DNA from: an uncultured Chitinophaga sp.
Lineage (GTDB): Bacteria; Bacteroidota; Bacteroidia; Cytophagales; Cyclobacteriaceae
DNA length: 64,000 nt
Reading direction: 5' to 3'
Assembly: GCA_902168205.1 (NCBI GenBank)
Contig: CABHOK010000003.1
Coordinates: forward strand, 1,426,001 to 1,490,000
Below the pieces are notes generated by a model. That model was given only the letters and a program-made list of their open reading frames with translations, was not told where the DNA came from and did not search any database. A program made the position numbers and the translations under genes. Every line of letters begins with the position of its first letter. Position 1 is the first letter of the stretch. Below, one piece after another: positions 26,942-35,236 of the stretch.

Positions 26942-27166
26942 CTATTTCTTCCCCGATAATTCATCGAGGCGTTTTCGTTCGTAGTCGGTAAGACTGTCTA
27001 TTCCGTGGCGGTTTATCTTGTCGAGGAGATTGTCGAGTTCTTCCAGGCGTTTATTGCGGGCTGCGTTGTAACGGTCTTCTTTTGTTTCGAGATTTCTGCC
27101 TGTAAAACTGTTGCGAAATAAATATACCAGAATGGCTACAATGATGAGCGTTCCGAAGATTCCCAT
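26942..27166 (-). CDS. Small single-helix protein with DUF6576-like tail
   Basis: 74 residues: one N-terminal membrane helix (about 3-20), then a charged region, then LDNLLDKINRHGIDSLTDYERKRLDEL. That segment resembles the DUF6576 motif found at the C-termini of Bacteroidota rhomboid proteases, where it reads roughly LDKI...G..SLT..E...L. Here it is a free-standing membrane-anchored version. The function is unknown. The gene follows the head-GIN gene on the same strand, separated by a hairpin. Confidence 0.75.
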   Translation of the reverse strand: MGIFGTLIIVAILVYLFRNSFTGRNLETKEDRYNAARNKRLEELDNLLDKINRHGIDSLTDYERKRLDELSGKK

Positions 27167-27179
27167 AGACAGAAAATTG

Positions 27180-27222
27180 TCCTGTCAAGATAAGAAATGA
27201 TTGATTTCGAATCTTAACAGGA
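27180..27222 (-). terminator. Hairpin after the head-GIN protein gene
   Basis: Arms TCCTGTCAAGAT (27180-27191) and ATCTTAACAGGA (27211-27222) pair over 12 bases with one G-T type mismatch and a 19-base loop. It starts 13 bp after the stop of the minus-strand gene. The U-tract is weak. Confidence 0.55.
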
Positions 27223-27234
27223 CCTTTGATTTTT

Positions 27235-27960
27235 TTAGTAGGCTCTTTCTACTACACCCGAACCGTATATTTTCTTAACGGCTGTTTTGGTGTTGCCTTT
27301 ATGTTTTACAGTACCGCTGCCAAGAATAACAGCATCAATGTTGTTGGCTACATTCAGCTCACAGGCTCCACTTCCGCTTACGGTAGCTTTGGCTGTCTCA
27401 AGCGGGCAGTTAAATCCTTTCAGTGAACCGGTACCGCTTACCAATGCATCGATCGAAGTAGCGTAGCCTTTCAGGATCAGCGTTCCGGAACCACTAACTC
27501 CGGCTTTTACCGTATTGCCTTTGATATCAACATCCATGGTGCCGTTTCCATTTACGGCCAGGTTAATATAGTCTGCTGCAATTGAGTTTTCAGAGACAAT
27601 CTTGCCGCCACCGTTTACCTGCAGGTCGTTCAGGTTTTTTACACTCACATATACCTTCATGGTCGGGTTCAGCTTGATGTCATCGATCTTTGCCCACAGG
27701 CTTTTGTTCGGATTGTCAGGCTTGCGTTCCATGTTGATCATCAGTACTCCGTTCTCTACTTTTATTTCAGTAAGGGAGTAAATCTCGGTCAGGGCTTCTA
27801 CTGTAACTTCCTGTTTGTTGGTTTGCTTCAGGTATACAGTGTAGGCGGAGTTAACATAGATTCCTTTAAAATCAGGGAGTTCGAGAGTCTTCTTGGTAGT
27901 CTGTGCAAAGGCACCAGAAACAAAAAGGGCAAGCGCGCAAAGGACGAATGCTTTTTTCAT
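27235..27960 (-). CDS. Exported head-GIN domain (DUF2807) protein
   Basis: 241 residues with signal peptide MKKAFVLCALALFVSGAFA. The mature part is a right-handed beta-solenoid-like repeat typical of DUF2807 (putative auto-transporter adhesin, head GIN). Successive short turns such as VNGNGTMDVDIKG, VSGSGTLILKG, VSGTGSLKG, VSGSGACELNV and ILGSGTVKHKG repeat about every 20 residues. The family is very common in Bacteroidota and its role is uncertain (surface or periplasmic). The start was moved ten codons downstream of the longest frame to the Met that gives a proper signal peptide. Confidence 0.88.
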   Translation of the reverse strand: MKKAFVLCALALFVSGAFAQTTKKTLELPDFKGIYVNSAYTVYLKQTNKQEVTVEALTEIYSLTEIKVENGVLMINMERKPDNPNKSLWAKIDDIKLNPTMKVYVSVKNLNDLQVNGGGKIVSENSIAADYINLAVNGNGTMDVDIKGNTVKAGVSGSGTLILKGYATSIDALVSGTGSLKGFNCPLETAKATVSGSGACELNVANNIDAVILGSGTVKHKGNTKTAVKKIYGSGVVERAY

Positions 27961-28088
27961 TTGTTGAATAGGTTGATTTATACGGATCAAGTAACGATTG
28001 GACAGGTAAATTATAAAATCATCCTGACGATTAAAAGGTACGTTGATCGGTAGAAATGATGTTACCCCTTACGAAGTTGTCCTAAAAC

Positions 28089-28193
28089 TTACTTCTGTTT
28101 CCGGAAAATGGCCTTCATGATGAGTATAAAAGCAATTCCCCCAATGCACATGAGGAGCAGTACGGTGGGGGTTATTTGATTGACAGCGTGCAT
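28089..28193 (-). CDS. Possible 34-residue membrane peptide
   Basis: A short frame: ATG, about ten polar residues, a hydrophobic segment TVLLLMCIGGIAFILIM, then the basic tail KAIFRKQK. The shape (single helix with positive C-terminus) is typical of real small membrane proteins, and it has good ATG/stop boundaries. There is no homology evidence, and it sits alone in a 300-bp intergenic gap, so this is a tentative call. Confidence 0.4.
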   Translation of the reverse strand: MHAVNQITPTVLLLMCIGGIAFILIMKAIFRKQK

Positions 28194-28197
28194 TTTT

Positions 28198-28234
28198 TTA
28201 CGTGTTTAGGTGTGTATGTGTTCAGGTGTTTAGG
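28198..28234. repeat. GTGTTnAGGTGT-type low-complexity repeat, copy 1
   Basis: The sequence contains TTTTACGTGTTTAGGTGTGT followed by ATGTGTTCAGGTGTTTAGG, that is GTGTTnAGGTGT units in tandem. A closely similar block occurs at about 49787-49863. Both are intergenic, beside genes read on the plus strand. Confidence 0.6.
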
Positions 28235-28317
28235 TTGGGTAAAGTTACGGAAAGAATGGGTGGGGGCGTAAATCTGTTTGGGGTTTTATATATTGTTGGT
28301 ATAAATGATGATTGGAT

Positions 28318-29220
28318 ATGGCTTCGTATAGACTGTTGTTTGTTTTGTTTGTTATGATTTGTTCGGTGACGGCTATAGGACAGCCGCGGGCGCTTGTGTT
28401 TCAGTCGGATTTCGGATTGAAGGATGGTGCTGTTTCGGAGATGAAGGGTGTTGCGTTTTCAGTTTCACCGGAGCTGCGCATGTTTGATATCACGCACGAA
28501 ATTCCGGCCTATAACATTTGGGAAGGTGCCTATCGGCTATACCAGGCGGCTCCGTATTGGCCGGCAGGCACGGTGTTCGTTTCGATCATCGATCCGGGGG
28601 TCGGTTCAGAACGTAAGTCTGTTGTGCTCAAAACAAAAACAGGGCACTATATTGTTACTCCGGATAACGGAACGCTTACACTCGTAGCAGAGCATTTGGG
28701 TATAGAAGAAGTTCGCGAGATTGATGAAGCGAAGAACCGCCTGCGTAATTCAGGTAAATCGTATACCTTCCACGGTCGCGATGTATATGCCTATACGGGA
28801 GCGCGACTGGCTTCGGGGGCTATATCTTTCCAGGAGGTTGGTTCTAAACTTAATCCGCAGGTTGTACGCATCGACTATCAGAAACCTGTTGTAGAGAATG
28901 GCGTTGTGAAAGGAAATATACCGGTACTCGATATACAGTACGGTAACGTGTGGACGAATATCGATCAATCACTGTTGGACAAACTCGGTATAAAAATAAA
29001 AGACAAAATACACGTTTCGATTTATCACGAAGGAAAATCAGTGTTTGAAAAAGATATACCCTACGTGAATACATTTGCCGATGTGGCAATAGGGGAGAAT
29101 ATGTCGTATATGAACAGCCTGTTGCAATTTTCGCTGGGTATAAACCAGGGAAGCTTCTCGGAGAAGTATAAAGTTTATAGCGGGGCAGCGTGGAGCATTG
29201 CTGTTGCGAAAGCGAAGTGA
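28318..29220 (+). CDS. Exported SAM hydroxide adenosyltransferase-like (DUF62) protein
   Basis: 300 residues. Motifs of the DUF62/SAM hydrolase-chlorinase-fluorinase family are present: QSDFGLKDGAVSEMKG (SAM ribose-binding Asp), DITHEIPAYNIWEGAYRL, VSIIDPGVGSERKSV, TPDNGTLTLV and FHGRDVYAYTGARLASG. Cytosolic members hydrolyse S-adenosylmethionine to adenosine and methionine. Unusually, residues 1-20 form a clear signal peptide (RLLFVLFVMICSVTAIG), which would place it outside the cytoplasm, where SAM is not expected. The ATG at 28318 is preferred over a TTG two codons earlier. Confidence 0.88.
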   Translation: MASYRLLFVLFVMICSVTAIGQPRALVFQSDFGLKDGAVSEMKGVAFSVSPELRMFDITHEIPAYNIWEGAYRLYQAAPYWPAGTVFVSIIDPGVGSERKSVVLKTKTGHYIVTPDNGTLTLVAEHLGIEEVREIDEAKNRLRNSGKSYTFHGRDVYAYTGARLASGAISFQEVGSKLNPQVVRIDYQKPVVENGVVKGNIPVLDIQYGNVWTNIDQSLLDKLGIKIKDKIHVSIYHEGKSVFEKDIPYVNTFADVAIGENMSYMNSLLQFSLGINQGSFSEKYKVYSGAAWSIAVAKAK

Positions 29221-29238
29221 GATTGCTTTCAATGGAAG

Positions 29239-29276
29239 TATACCGGCCATGATTGCTATATACCATGGCCGGTATA
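29239..29276. terminator. Bidirectional hairpin between convergent genes
   Basis: TATACCGGCCATG, a 12-base loop, CATGGCCGGTATA: a perfect 13-bp stem between the stops of the DUF62-like gene (plus) and the SMP-30 gene (minus). There is no long U-tract, but its position favours transcription termination in both directions. Confidence 0.7.
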
Positions 29277-29279
29277 TAG

Positions 29280-30281
29280 TTAGTCGCGAAGTTTTACACG
29301 CAATACATACATGTCGGCTGTGAGGTATAAAGTCTTCTCATCAGCACTTAAGGCACAGTTAGACGTTGCTTCGGGTATTTTGATTTTGCCCAGCACTTTT
29401 CCTTGCTGGTTAAAGATCCATACACCACCGGGGCCTGAAGCGAAAATGTTACCCTGTTTGTCTACTTTTAATCCATCGGGTAACCCTCTTTCTTTTTTCG
29501 CATCCTCGGTAGCATCATAAAAAATACGGGCATTGGTAACAGAGTCATTCTCTGCGAGATCAAATGCATACCAGATCGCTTTCTTCGAATCAGAGTTAGC
29601 CACTATAAATGTTTTTTCTCCCGGCAGAAAAGCTATACCATTGGGGCGTGTGAGTGAATCCACCAGCAACGTAGCCTTTCCATTTGAAGCTTTATATACA
29701 CCGTTGTGCGGAGCTTCTTTGGCTGGGTCTTCATCACTTTGTGAGGGAAGTCCATAGGGAGGATCGGTAAAGAATACATCTCCGTTGCTGCGAACCACCG
29801 CGTCATTCGGACTGCTTAATTTTTTTCCATCAATGTTATCAGCAATGGTAATGAAGTCAGGCTTCGGATCATTTACCGGGGCGTTCATATAGGCAACCCT
29901 GCGATCGCCATGCTGACAAAGTACAAGTTTACCATCCGGTGTAAGCGTGAGTCCGTTGGAGCCCATCTCGCCACCGCGCGGCACCGAGCTGGTATATCCG
30001 GAAGGCGTCAGGTATACCGACAATCCTTTTTCTTCCGACCATTGATGAATAATATTTTTAGGGACATCCGAGAATATCAGTGTTTTGGTTTCTTCGAGCC
30101 ATAGCGGGCCTTCACTCCATTCAAAACCTTCTGCAATAATTTCAGGTTTAGCCGATGCAGATATAATAGCATCCAGTGCTGGGTCTATGCGTTCAATTGA
30201 TCCGATGGTTCTCATCTCATTGTTTTTACATGCCGTTAAAACAGTAAGCAGGGCGAGTGCTGATAGTAGTCTGGGCTTCAT
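29280..30281 (-). CDS. SMP-30/gluconolactonase-family lipoprotein
   Basis: 333 residues. The lipoprotein signal ends LTAC at Cys18, so it is probably periplasmic or membrane anchored. A six-bladed propeller of the SMP-30/Gluconolactonase/LRE type follows. Metal-ligand motifs are recognisable: EGFEWSEGPLWLEE (Glu), SSPNDAVVRSNGDVFFTDPP (Asn/Asp), and RPNGIAFLPGEKTFIVANSD. The typical reaction is hydrolysis of a sugar lactone to the aldonic acid, for example gluconolactone. A gluconokinase-like gene lies about 11 kb away, but no direct operon link exists. Confidence 0.88.
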   Translation of the reverse strand: MKPRLLSALALLTVLTACKNNEMRTIGSIERIDPALDAIISASAKPEIIAEGFEWSEGPLWLEETKTLIFSDVPKNIIHQWSEEKGLSVYLTPSGYTSSVPRGGEMGSNGLTLTPDGKLVLCQHGDRRVAYMNAPVNDPKPDFITIADNIDGKKLSSPNDAVVRSNGDVFFTDPPYGLPSQSDEDPAKEAPHNGVYKASNGKATLLVDSLTRPNGIAFLPGEKTFIVANSDSKKAIWYAFDLAENDSVTNARIFYDATEDAKKERGLPDGLKVDKQGNIFASGPGGVWIFNQQGKVLGKIKIPEATSNCALSADEKTLYLTADMYVLRVKLRD

Positions 30282-30329
30282 GGATTTGTTTAATTAAGTT
30301 GCCCAAATTACACAATCCACCCAAACTTG

Positions 30330-31478
30330 CTAATGGCTTAATACTTCGCGTACAAGCTGGTTAAAGATTTGTTCATTGCGTTCGGCATTCAGTTCTTTGG
30401 CAGCAATGCCTGCATTGGTCTTAAAGGCCGCTACCTGTTCAGCAGTAAGTGCGTTCAGTTTTTTGGCAAGACTCGCAGGGGTAAATTCTTCCGAGACAAC
30501 ACCTATAGTATATTGATTTACAATGGAAGCCATCTCCGGTGTCGGCCCTATAGCAACCCCCAGGCGTGCCTGAATAAAATCAAACAACTTGTTCGGCAAT
30601 GTATTCTCGTAATTGAAATTTACCGGGGGCAACAGAAAAACACCGATGTCGTACGGCTGAATGGTAGTTACCACTGCGTGACTTTTTACAGGCGGTAATA
30701 TTTTGATGCGTGGATTTTTAGCAGCGTTCGCTTTCAGGTTTTCGATAAAGGCTTTCGTTTGCCCAGAGGCAAAGTCGGAAGTCATCAGCATCATGTCTAA
30801 TGTAAAACGTTCATCGAGGTGATCCATCATTTCTACCATCAGCTCCAGCCTGCGCGAAGGATTGGCTATACCGTGATGGATAAGACGAATTGTATCCGGT
30901 TTAACCTGTGCAGGTATAACATCGTGATAACGCGTAGCATTGGTAATAATCACCGGCTTTACTCCGAAGTTCTTTTCATATTCGTTTGCCAATCCTTTGC
31001 CAACCGTAAGCATACCCGCCACCTGCGGTATATACTTTTTACAAAGGTGAATATAGAACGGCTGAAAGAACGTTTTCCAGATGCGATTATTCTCAAAGTG
31101 TCGCGGAGCATACTCGTGTGCATCGAAGATAACTTTTCCATCACCCTTTACCTGGAACGCCAGCGGCAAGGTATCAATATCATTCGCCACAACAAGATCG
31201 AAGCGTTTGGACTTCAGTGATTCAAGAAGATACCCGTAATCATGAAAGAGTTTATAAGCCGCATTGTATTGTCGCGTAAGCAGGCTCACAGCCATCAGCG
31301 CTTTTCGAAACGGAGTAAGCTTGGTCTGTTTAACCCGGATAAACGTTACACCCTCCGTATCTTCAGCATCAAAACATACCACGGTAACGCGATGCTCCTT
31401 CCGTAAAAAATTAACCTGCCGCGTTACCCGCGCATCATGCTTGAGGTTGCTGAAAACCAGAACAAGAATATCTTTCAT
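30330..31478 (-). CDS. Glycosyltransferase (GT4-like)
   Basis: 382 residues with the GT-B layout. The N-terminal domain begins MKDILVLVFSNLKHDARVTR, followed by VVANDIDTLPLAFQ and VIFDAHEYAPRHFEN. The C-terminal half has IRLIHHGIANPSRRLELMVE and a nucleotide-sugar-binding region near NTLPNKLFDFIQARLGVAIG with the following Glu in TPEMASIV. It probably transfers a sugar from a nucleotide donor during cell-surface glycan assembly. The start was moved 12 codons in to MKDILVL. It is divergent from the flippase gene (208 bp between starts). Confidence 0.85.
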   Translation of the reverse strand: MKDILVLVFSNLKHDARVTRQVNFLRKEHRVTVVCFDAEDTEGVTFIRVKQTKLTPFRKALMAVSLLTRQYNAAYKLFHDYGYLLESLKSKRFDLVVANDIDTLPLAFQVKGDGKVIFDAHEYAPRHFENNRIWKTFFQPFYIHLCKKYIPQVAGMLTVGKGLANEYEKNFGVKPVIITNATRYHDVIPAQVKPDTIRLIHHGIANPSRRLELMVEMMDHLDERFTLDMMLMTSDFASGQTKAFIENLKANAAKNPRIKILPPVKSHAVVTTIQPYDIGVFLLPPVNFNYENTLPNKLFDFIQARLGVAIGPTPEMASIVNQYTIGVVSEEFTPASLAKKLNALTAEQVAAFKTNAGIAAKELNAERNEQIFNQLVREVLSH

Positions 31479-31685
31479 CCGATGAATTTTGTTTCCCGTA
31501 TACGTTACTGCCACTGATTCACTGATCGTTAACCTGCGACCGTATCAAACCGGTTTGCAAAAATATAATAAATTTGATGCCGGAAGGGATTGGTTTTTAC
31601 TGCCAGAAGATACGTTTACTCTTGCAAAGTTATTCCCATCTGTTTTTCCGAATACGTCAAAGGGTGCTAACTTGCTGGCTTCGCT

Positions 31686-33134
31686 ATGCGCATTAGTAAA
31701 AGTTTTATAAAGAGTTCGCTTATCTATACAGTGGCAGGTATGCTGCCCATGGCCAGTGCTATTATTCTGCTCCCGTTTTACATTGAAAACCTGAGCACGG
31801 CCGACTACGGAGCGCTCTCTATTTACCTGGCGTTCTCGCTGTTCATCCAGATACTCACCACGTATAGCTTTGATACTTCGCTTTATATACACTTTCACGA
31901 ATTTAAACACGACCCGGCAAAACTCTCGTCCTTCATAAGCTCGGCTTTTGTACTCATGCTGATGATCGGGGGCGGAGTAGGATTACTCTCGCTGGTGCTG
32001 GGCGATTTAACCTTCAGTAGTTTTTTTACAGATAAAAGTATCTCCTTCTTTCCGTACGGTATACTGGCGGCAGTTACCGGAATTTTTCAGGCACTCTTCA
32101 AAGTACACAGTAACCTGTTGCAGAGTCGTGAGAAACCCGAACTGTTTTTCTGGTCGAACCTGATTTCGTTCCTGCTCATTGCCGGGCTTACCGTTATAGG
32201 ACTTCAGCTATACCCCCACTCGCTGATTGGTCCGATAGGCGGAAGAATGATCGCGGCTGTGCTTGCCGGTATATGGGTGCTCGCGCGGATCTTCTCGGAG
32301 TTTGGAGTACACTTTAATTATCCGTTACTGCGATCATCGTTTCAGTTTAATCTCTATGCATTTATTTACCAGTTACAGCAATGGGTTATCAACTACTTCG
32401 ATCGCTTTATCATGCTCTTCTTTATGCCGTTGAGTGATGTAGGGGTATATGATTTTGGTGTGAAGTGTTTGTCGGTGATTGAATTCATTCTCAACGGACT
32501 GCACAGTTCTTTCTATCCGAAAGTTGTTAGCACCGTAACAGCGCAAAAGGACAAGGGTTCGTCAATCGAGATAAACCGGTATTACCACGGCTTTACTTCA
32601 GTGATCATGATTCTTGTCTGCCTGAGTATACTCGCATTCCCCTGGGCAATTGAGACTTTCGTAACCAAGCCCGACTATAAACGCGCGATTGAATATTTAC
32701 CCTATATATCCCTGGTATTTATTATCCGCCCCATGCGCCTGTTCTTTGCTATACCCTATGGCGTGCTCAAGTATACCAGGCCGCTGCCGATTATATACCT
32801 GATCATTTCGGCTGTAAAGATTATTTGCATGGTACTGCTGCTGCGCGATCTTGGTATATATGGCGTTGTGCTAGCATCAATACTGAGTGCCGCGGTAGAA
32901 GTATTGCTGCTGCGTTATCAGGCTCGTGAGAAATTTCAGTTTCGCTTTAACCTGTTCAAGATTGTGCTGGCACCGCTGATCCTGTTTTTACTCATCGCGG
33001 TGCTGGAGCCGTGGTTGGGAACTACGCAGCCCTATACCATACATGGTATATACCTGGTTTCATGCCTGGTACTTTTATACTGGGTATACCGGCAGGAAGT
33101 TAAATTGATAGATCCTCGTAATTTTATTAAATAG
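31686..33134 (+). CDS. Oligosaccharide flippase (Wzx/MATE-like)
   Basis: 482 residues with about 14 membrane helices. The N-terminus SSLIYTVAGMLPMASAIILLP resembles the polysaccharide biosynthesis/flippase families, with LSTADYGALSIYLAFSLF as the characteristic second segment. It moves lipid-linked oligosaccharide across the inner membrane. It is followed by the FkbM methyltransferase (30 bp) and a glycosyltransferase (21 bp), forming a three-gene unit for surface glycan or lipopolysaccharide modification. No Wzy-type polymerase was recognised nearby. Confidence 0.88.
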   Translation: MRISKSFIKSSLIYTVAGMLPMASAIILLPFYIENLSTADYGALSIYLAFSLFIQILTTYSFDTSLYIHFHEFKHDPAKLSSFISSAFVLMLMIGGGVGLLSLVLGDLTFSSFFTDKSISFFPYGILAAVTGIFQALFKVHSNLLQSREKPELFFWSNLISFLLIAGLTVIGLQLYPHSLIGPIGGRMIAAVLAGIWVLARIFSEFGVHFNYPLLRSSFQFNLYAFIYQLQQWVINYFDRFIMLFFMPLSDVGVYDFGVKCLSVIEFILNGLHSSFYPKVVSTVTAQKDKGSSIEINRYYHGFTSVIMILVCLSILAFPWAIETFVTKPDYKRAIEYLPYISLVFIIRPMRLFFAIPYGVLKYTRPLPIIYLIISAVKIICMVLLLRDLGIYGVVLASILSAAVEVLLLRYQAREKFQFRFNLFKIVLAPLILFLLIAVLEPWLGTTQPYTIHGIYLVSCLVLLYWVYRQEVKLIDPRNFIK

Positions 33135-33164
33135 AAATTCTGTAAACGACTACGTGCACGCTAT

Positions 33165-34058
33165 ATGATACGATCCGGTGTAACTAATTTGTTTCGTTCT
33201 CTCAATGCCAACCTGCTATACGGATTGCCCTGGCCGGTAGAGAAAACGCTGAAAGCCGTGCTATATATTTCCGAGAAGTGTTATCGCTCGTGGATGAAAC
33301 GTCCGCATGAAGAAGAACACGTGCTGGTTACCAACATCGATAAAGATATCACCATGCGGGTAGATATATCCAAAGCGATGGGCGCTGCATTCTACTGGAT
33401 GGGTTTTCATGAGTTGAACGAATGGCGCTTTCTGAATCGTTACCTGAAACCCGATATGGTATTTGCAGATATAGGGGCGAACCAGGGCGAGTTCAGTTTG
33501 TTTGCTGCAAAACGACTGACCAAAGGTCGCGTACTGGCATTTGAACCGGTTGACTTTTTTTACAACTTGCTGCGCGAGAATATAGGACGCAATGATTACC
33601 GGAATATAGATACGTTTCACTATGGATTGTCGAATGAAGTAAGACAGCTTCCCATCTATATGGGAGAGACCGGTGCTGGTGAGCACGAAGGGTTAGCTAC
33701 TATTTTTCAGAGCAACCAACGCGCGCGGTTTATTCAAAATATAGAGTTACGAGTGCTGGATGACCAGGTTCCATTGCTGAATCTGAAGCGTCTTGATTTT
33801 ATGAAGATCGATGTGGAAGGAGCGGAAATGCTGGTGCTGAAAGGCGCGCAGAAAACAATTCAACGTTTTCGTCCGCACATTATGCTCGAGATCAACCCGG
33901 CAACGTATAAGGTAGCGGGCTATACGGTGCCTGATGTAATTGCATTTTTTAAAGCGATGCGCTATACATTGCATGTGATGACCAAGCGAGGCACACTGAA
34001 GCCTGTATCATCGATTCCGGATTTTTGCAACGCTATATTTGTTCCTGATCCGGCTTAA
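33165..34058 (+). CDS. FkbM-family methyltransferase
   Basis: 297 residues. The SAM-binding site is VFADIGANQGEFSLFAAKRL near residue 104. The conserved acidic strand is VLAFEPVDFFYNLLREN, and the FkbM signature appears as LDFMKIDVEGAEMLVLKGA near residue 208. It probably O-methylates a sugar in the glycan made by the adjacent genes. The N-terminal 60 residues are family-specific, with a hydrophobic stretch near the start but no clear signal peptide. It is encoded between the flippase and a glycosyltransferase with short spacers. Confidence 0.9.
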   Translation: MIRSGVTNLFRSLNANLLYGLPWPVEKTLKAVLYISEKCYRSWMKRPHEEEHVLVTNIDKDITMRVDISKAMGAAFYWMGFHELNEWRFLNRYLKPDMVFADIGANQGEFSLFAAKRLTKGRVLAFEPVDFFYNLLRENIGRNDYRNIDTFHYGLSNEVRQLPIYMGETGAGEHEGLATIFQSNQRARFIQNIELRVLDDQVPLLNLKRLDFMKIDVEGAEMLVLKGAQKTIQRFRPHIMLEINPATYKVAGYTVPDVIAFFKAMRYTLHVMTKRGTLKPVSSIPDFCNAIFVPDPA

Positions 34059-34079
34059 CTATATATACTCTTCGCGACT

Positions 34080-35192
34080 ATGAAAATACTCATGGTTACT
34101 CCCTGGTATCCAGATAAACTGAGCTTTAACTCGGGAGCGTTCATCCGCAGCCAGGCAGCAGCATTGAGTGGTGAGCACGAAGTTGTTGTGATCTCGGCAA
34201 AAGTAAATTATAGTAAATTCGGATTGTGTTCATTTGATAGCGAGAAGTCATTCTACGGAAAGGTGGAAGAGCACCGTATTATCATAAACCGATCGCTACC
34301 GGTATATAACCAGTTGAATTACTGGTTCATCATGTTCTGGTATTCACGCGAAGTGATCAGAAATTTCAAGCCGGATATTATTCACGCTTCCATCGGATAC
34401 CCCGGAGCTTTTTGGGGATTGCTGTTGAAGCGATTAACCGGCAGGCCCTATATATTGCAGGAACACACCCGCGTAAAAAACAACTTCAGGAGTTTATTTC
34501 ATAAAACACTAACCAAGACAGGACTTCGTAAGGCCGATGCTCTTGTTGCCGTTGGCAGACGTCTGGCTTCTGAACTGGAAGCACTTTTAAATAGAAATGT
34601 TGCTGTTATACCCAATGTAGTAGAAGTTGAAAAATTTCAGGGGCTTGCTCCGGTAAAGGAAAGTGGTATTCAGATAGGCTTTCTGGGTGGGATGAATACT
34701 CCCGTGAAGGGATTTGATATTTTACTGAAAGCATTGGCCGGTATACAGGAAGACTTTGTATTGCATATAGGCGGAGCCGGTACACTTGAGAACGAGTATA
34801 AGAAACTGGCGGAAGATTTAGGGATAGCAACAAGATGTAAATTCTATGGATTTATTCCATACGAGAATATACCTGCCTTTATGGAACGATTGCATTTCTA
34901 TGTTTGCTCCAGTCGCTATGAAACATTCTGTGTCTCACTCGTTGAAGCGATGGCAGCGGGGCGGCCGGTAATATCAACACGATGTGGCGGTCCTGAGGAT
35001 TTTGTTAACGAGCTGAACGGTTTGCTCGTAGCCAATGAAAATACAGATGCACTTCGCGAAGGAATACAACAAATGATGCGCACGTGCCATGACTACAATG
35101 CAGAGGCCATCGCGAAGTATGCCGTTGATAACTTTTCAAAACGAAGTTTCCTGCAAAAGATAAACAGCCTCTACAAATCGGTTATGAAATGA
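34080..35192 (+). CDS. Glycosyltransferase family 4 protein
   Basis: 370 residues with the classic GT4 arrangement. The N-terminal acceptor domain starts ILMVTPWYPDKLSFNSGAFI. The linker contains LVAVGRRLASELEAL followed by VAVIPNVVEVEKF. The C-terminal donor domain has IGFLGGMNTPVKGFDILLKA and the EX7E motif region YETFCVSLVEAMAAGRPVIS, then TRCGGPEDFV. It catalyses retaining sugar transfer onto a lipid-linked glycan at the inner-membrane cytoplasmic face. It is the last gene of the flippase-FkbM-GT unit. Confidence 0.93.
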   Translation: MKILMVTPWYPDKLSFNSGAFIRSQAAALSGEHEVVVISAKVNYSKFGLCSFDSEKSFYGKVEEHRIIINRSLPVYNQLNYWFIMFWYSREVIRNFKPDIIHASIGYPGAFWGLLLKRLTGRPYILQEHTRVKNNFRSLFHKTLTKTGLRKADALVAVGRRLASELEALLNRNVAVIPNVVEVEKFQGLAPVKESGIQIGFLGGMNTPVKGFDILLKALAGIQEDFVLHIGGAGTLENEYKKLAEDLGIATRCKFYGFIPYENIPAFMERLHFYVCSSRYETFCVSLVEAMAAGRPVISTRCGGPEDFVNELNGLLVANENTDALREGIQQMMRTCHDYNAEAIAKYAVDNFSKRSFLQKINSLYKSVMK

Positions 35193-35236
35193 TCTGCAAA
35201 GGCTGTTCAATATTTGTTCTTGATTAATAGCAGTCG

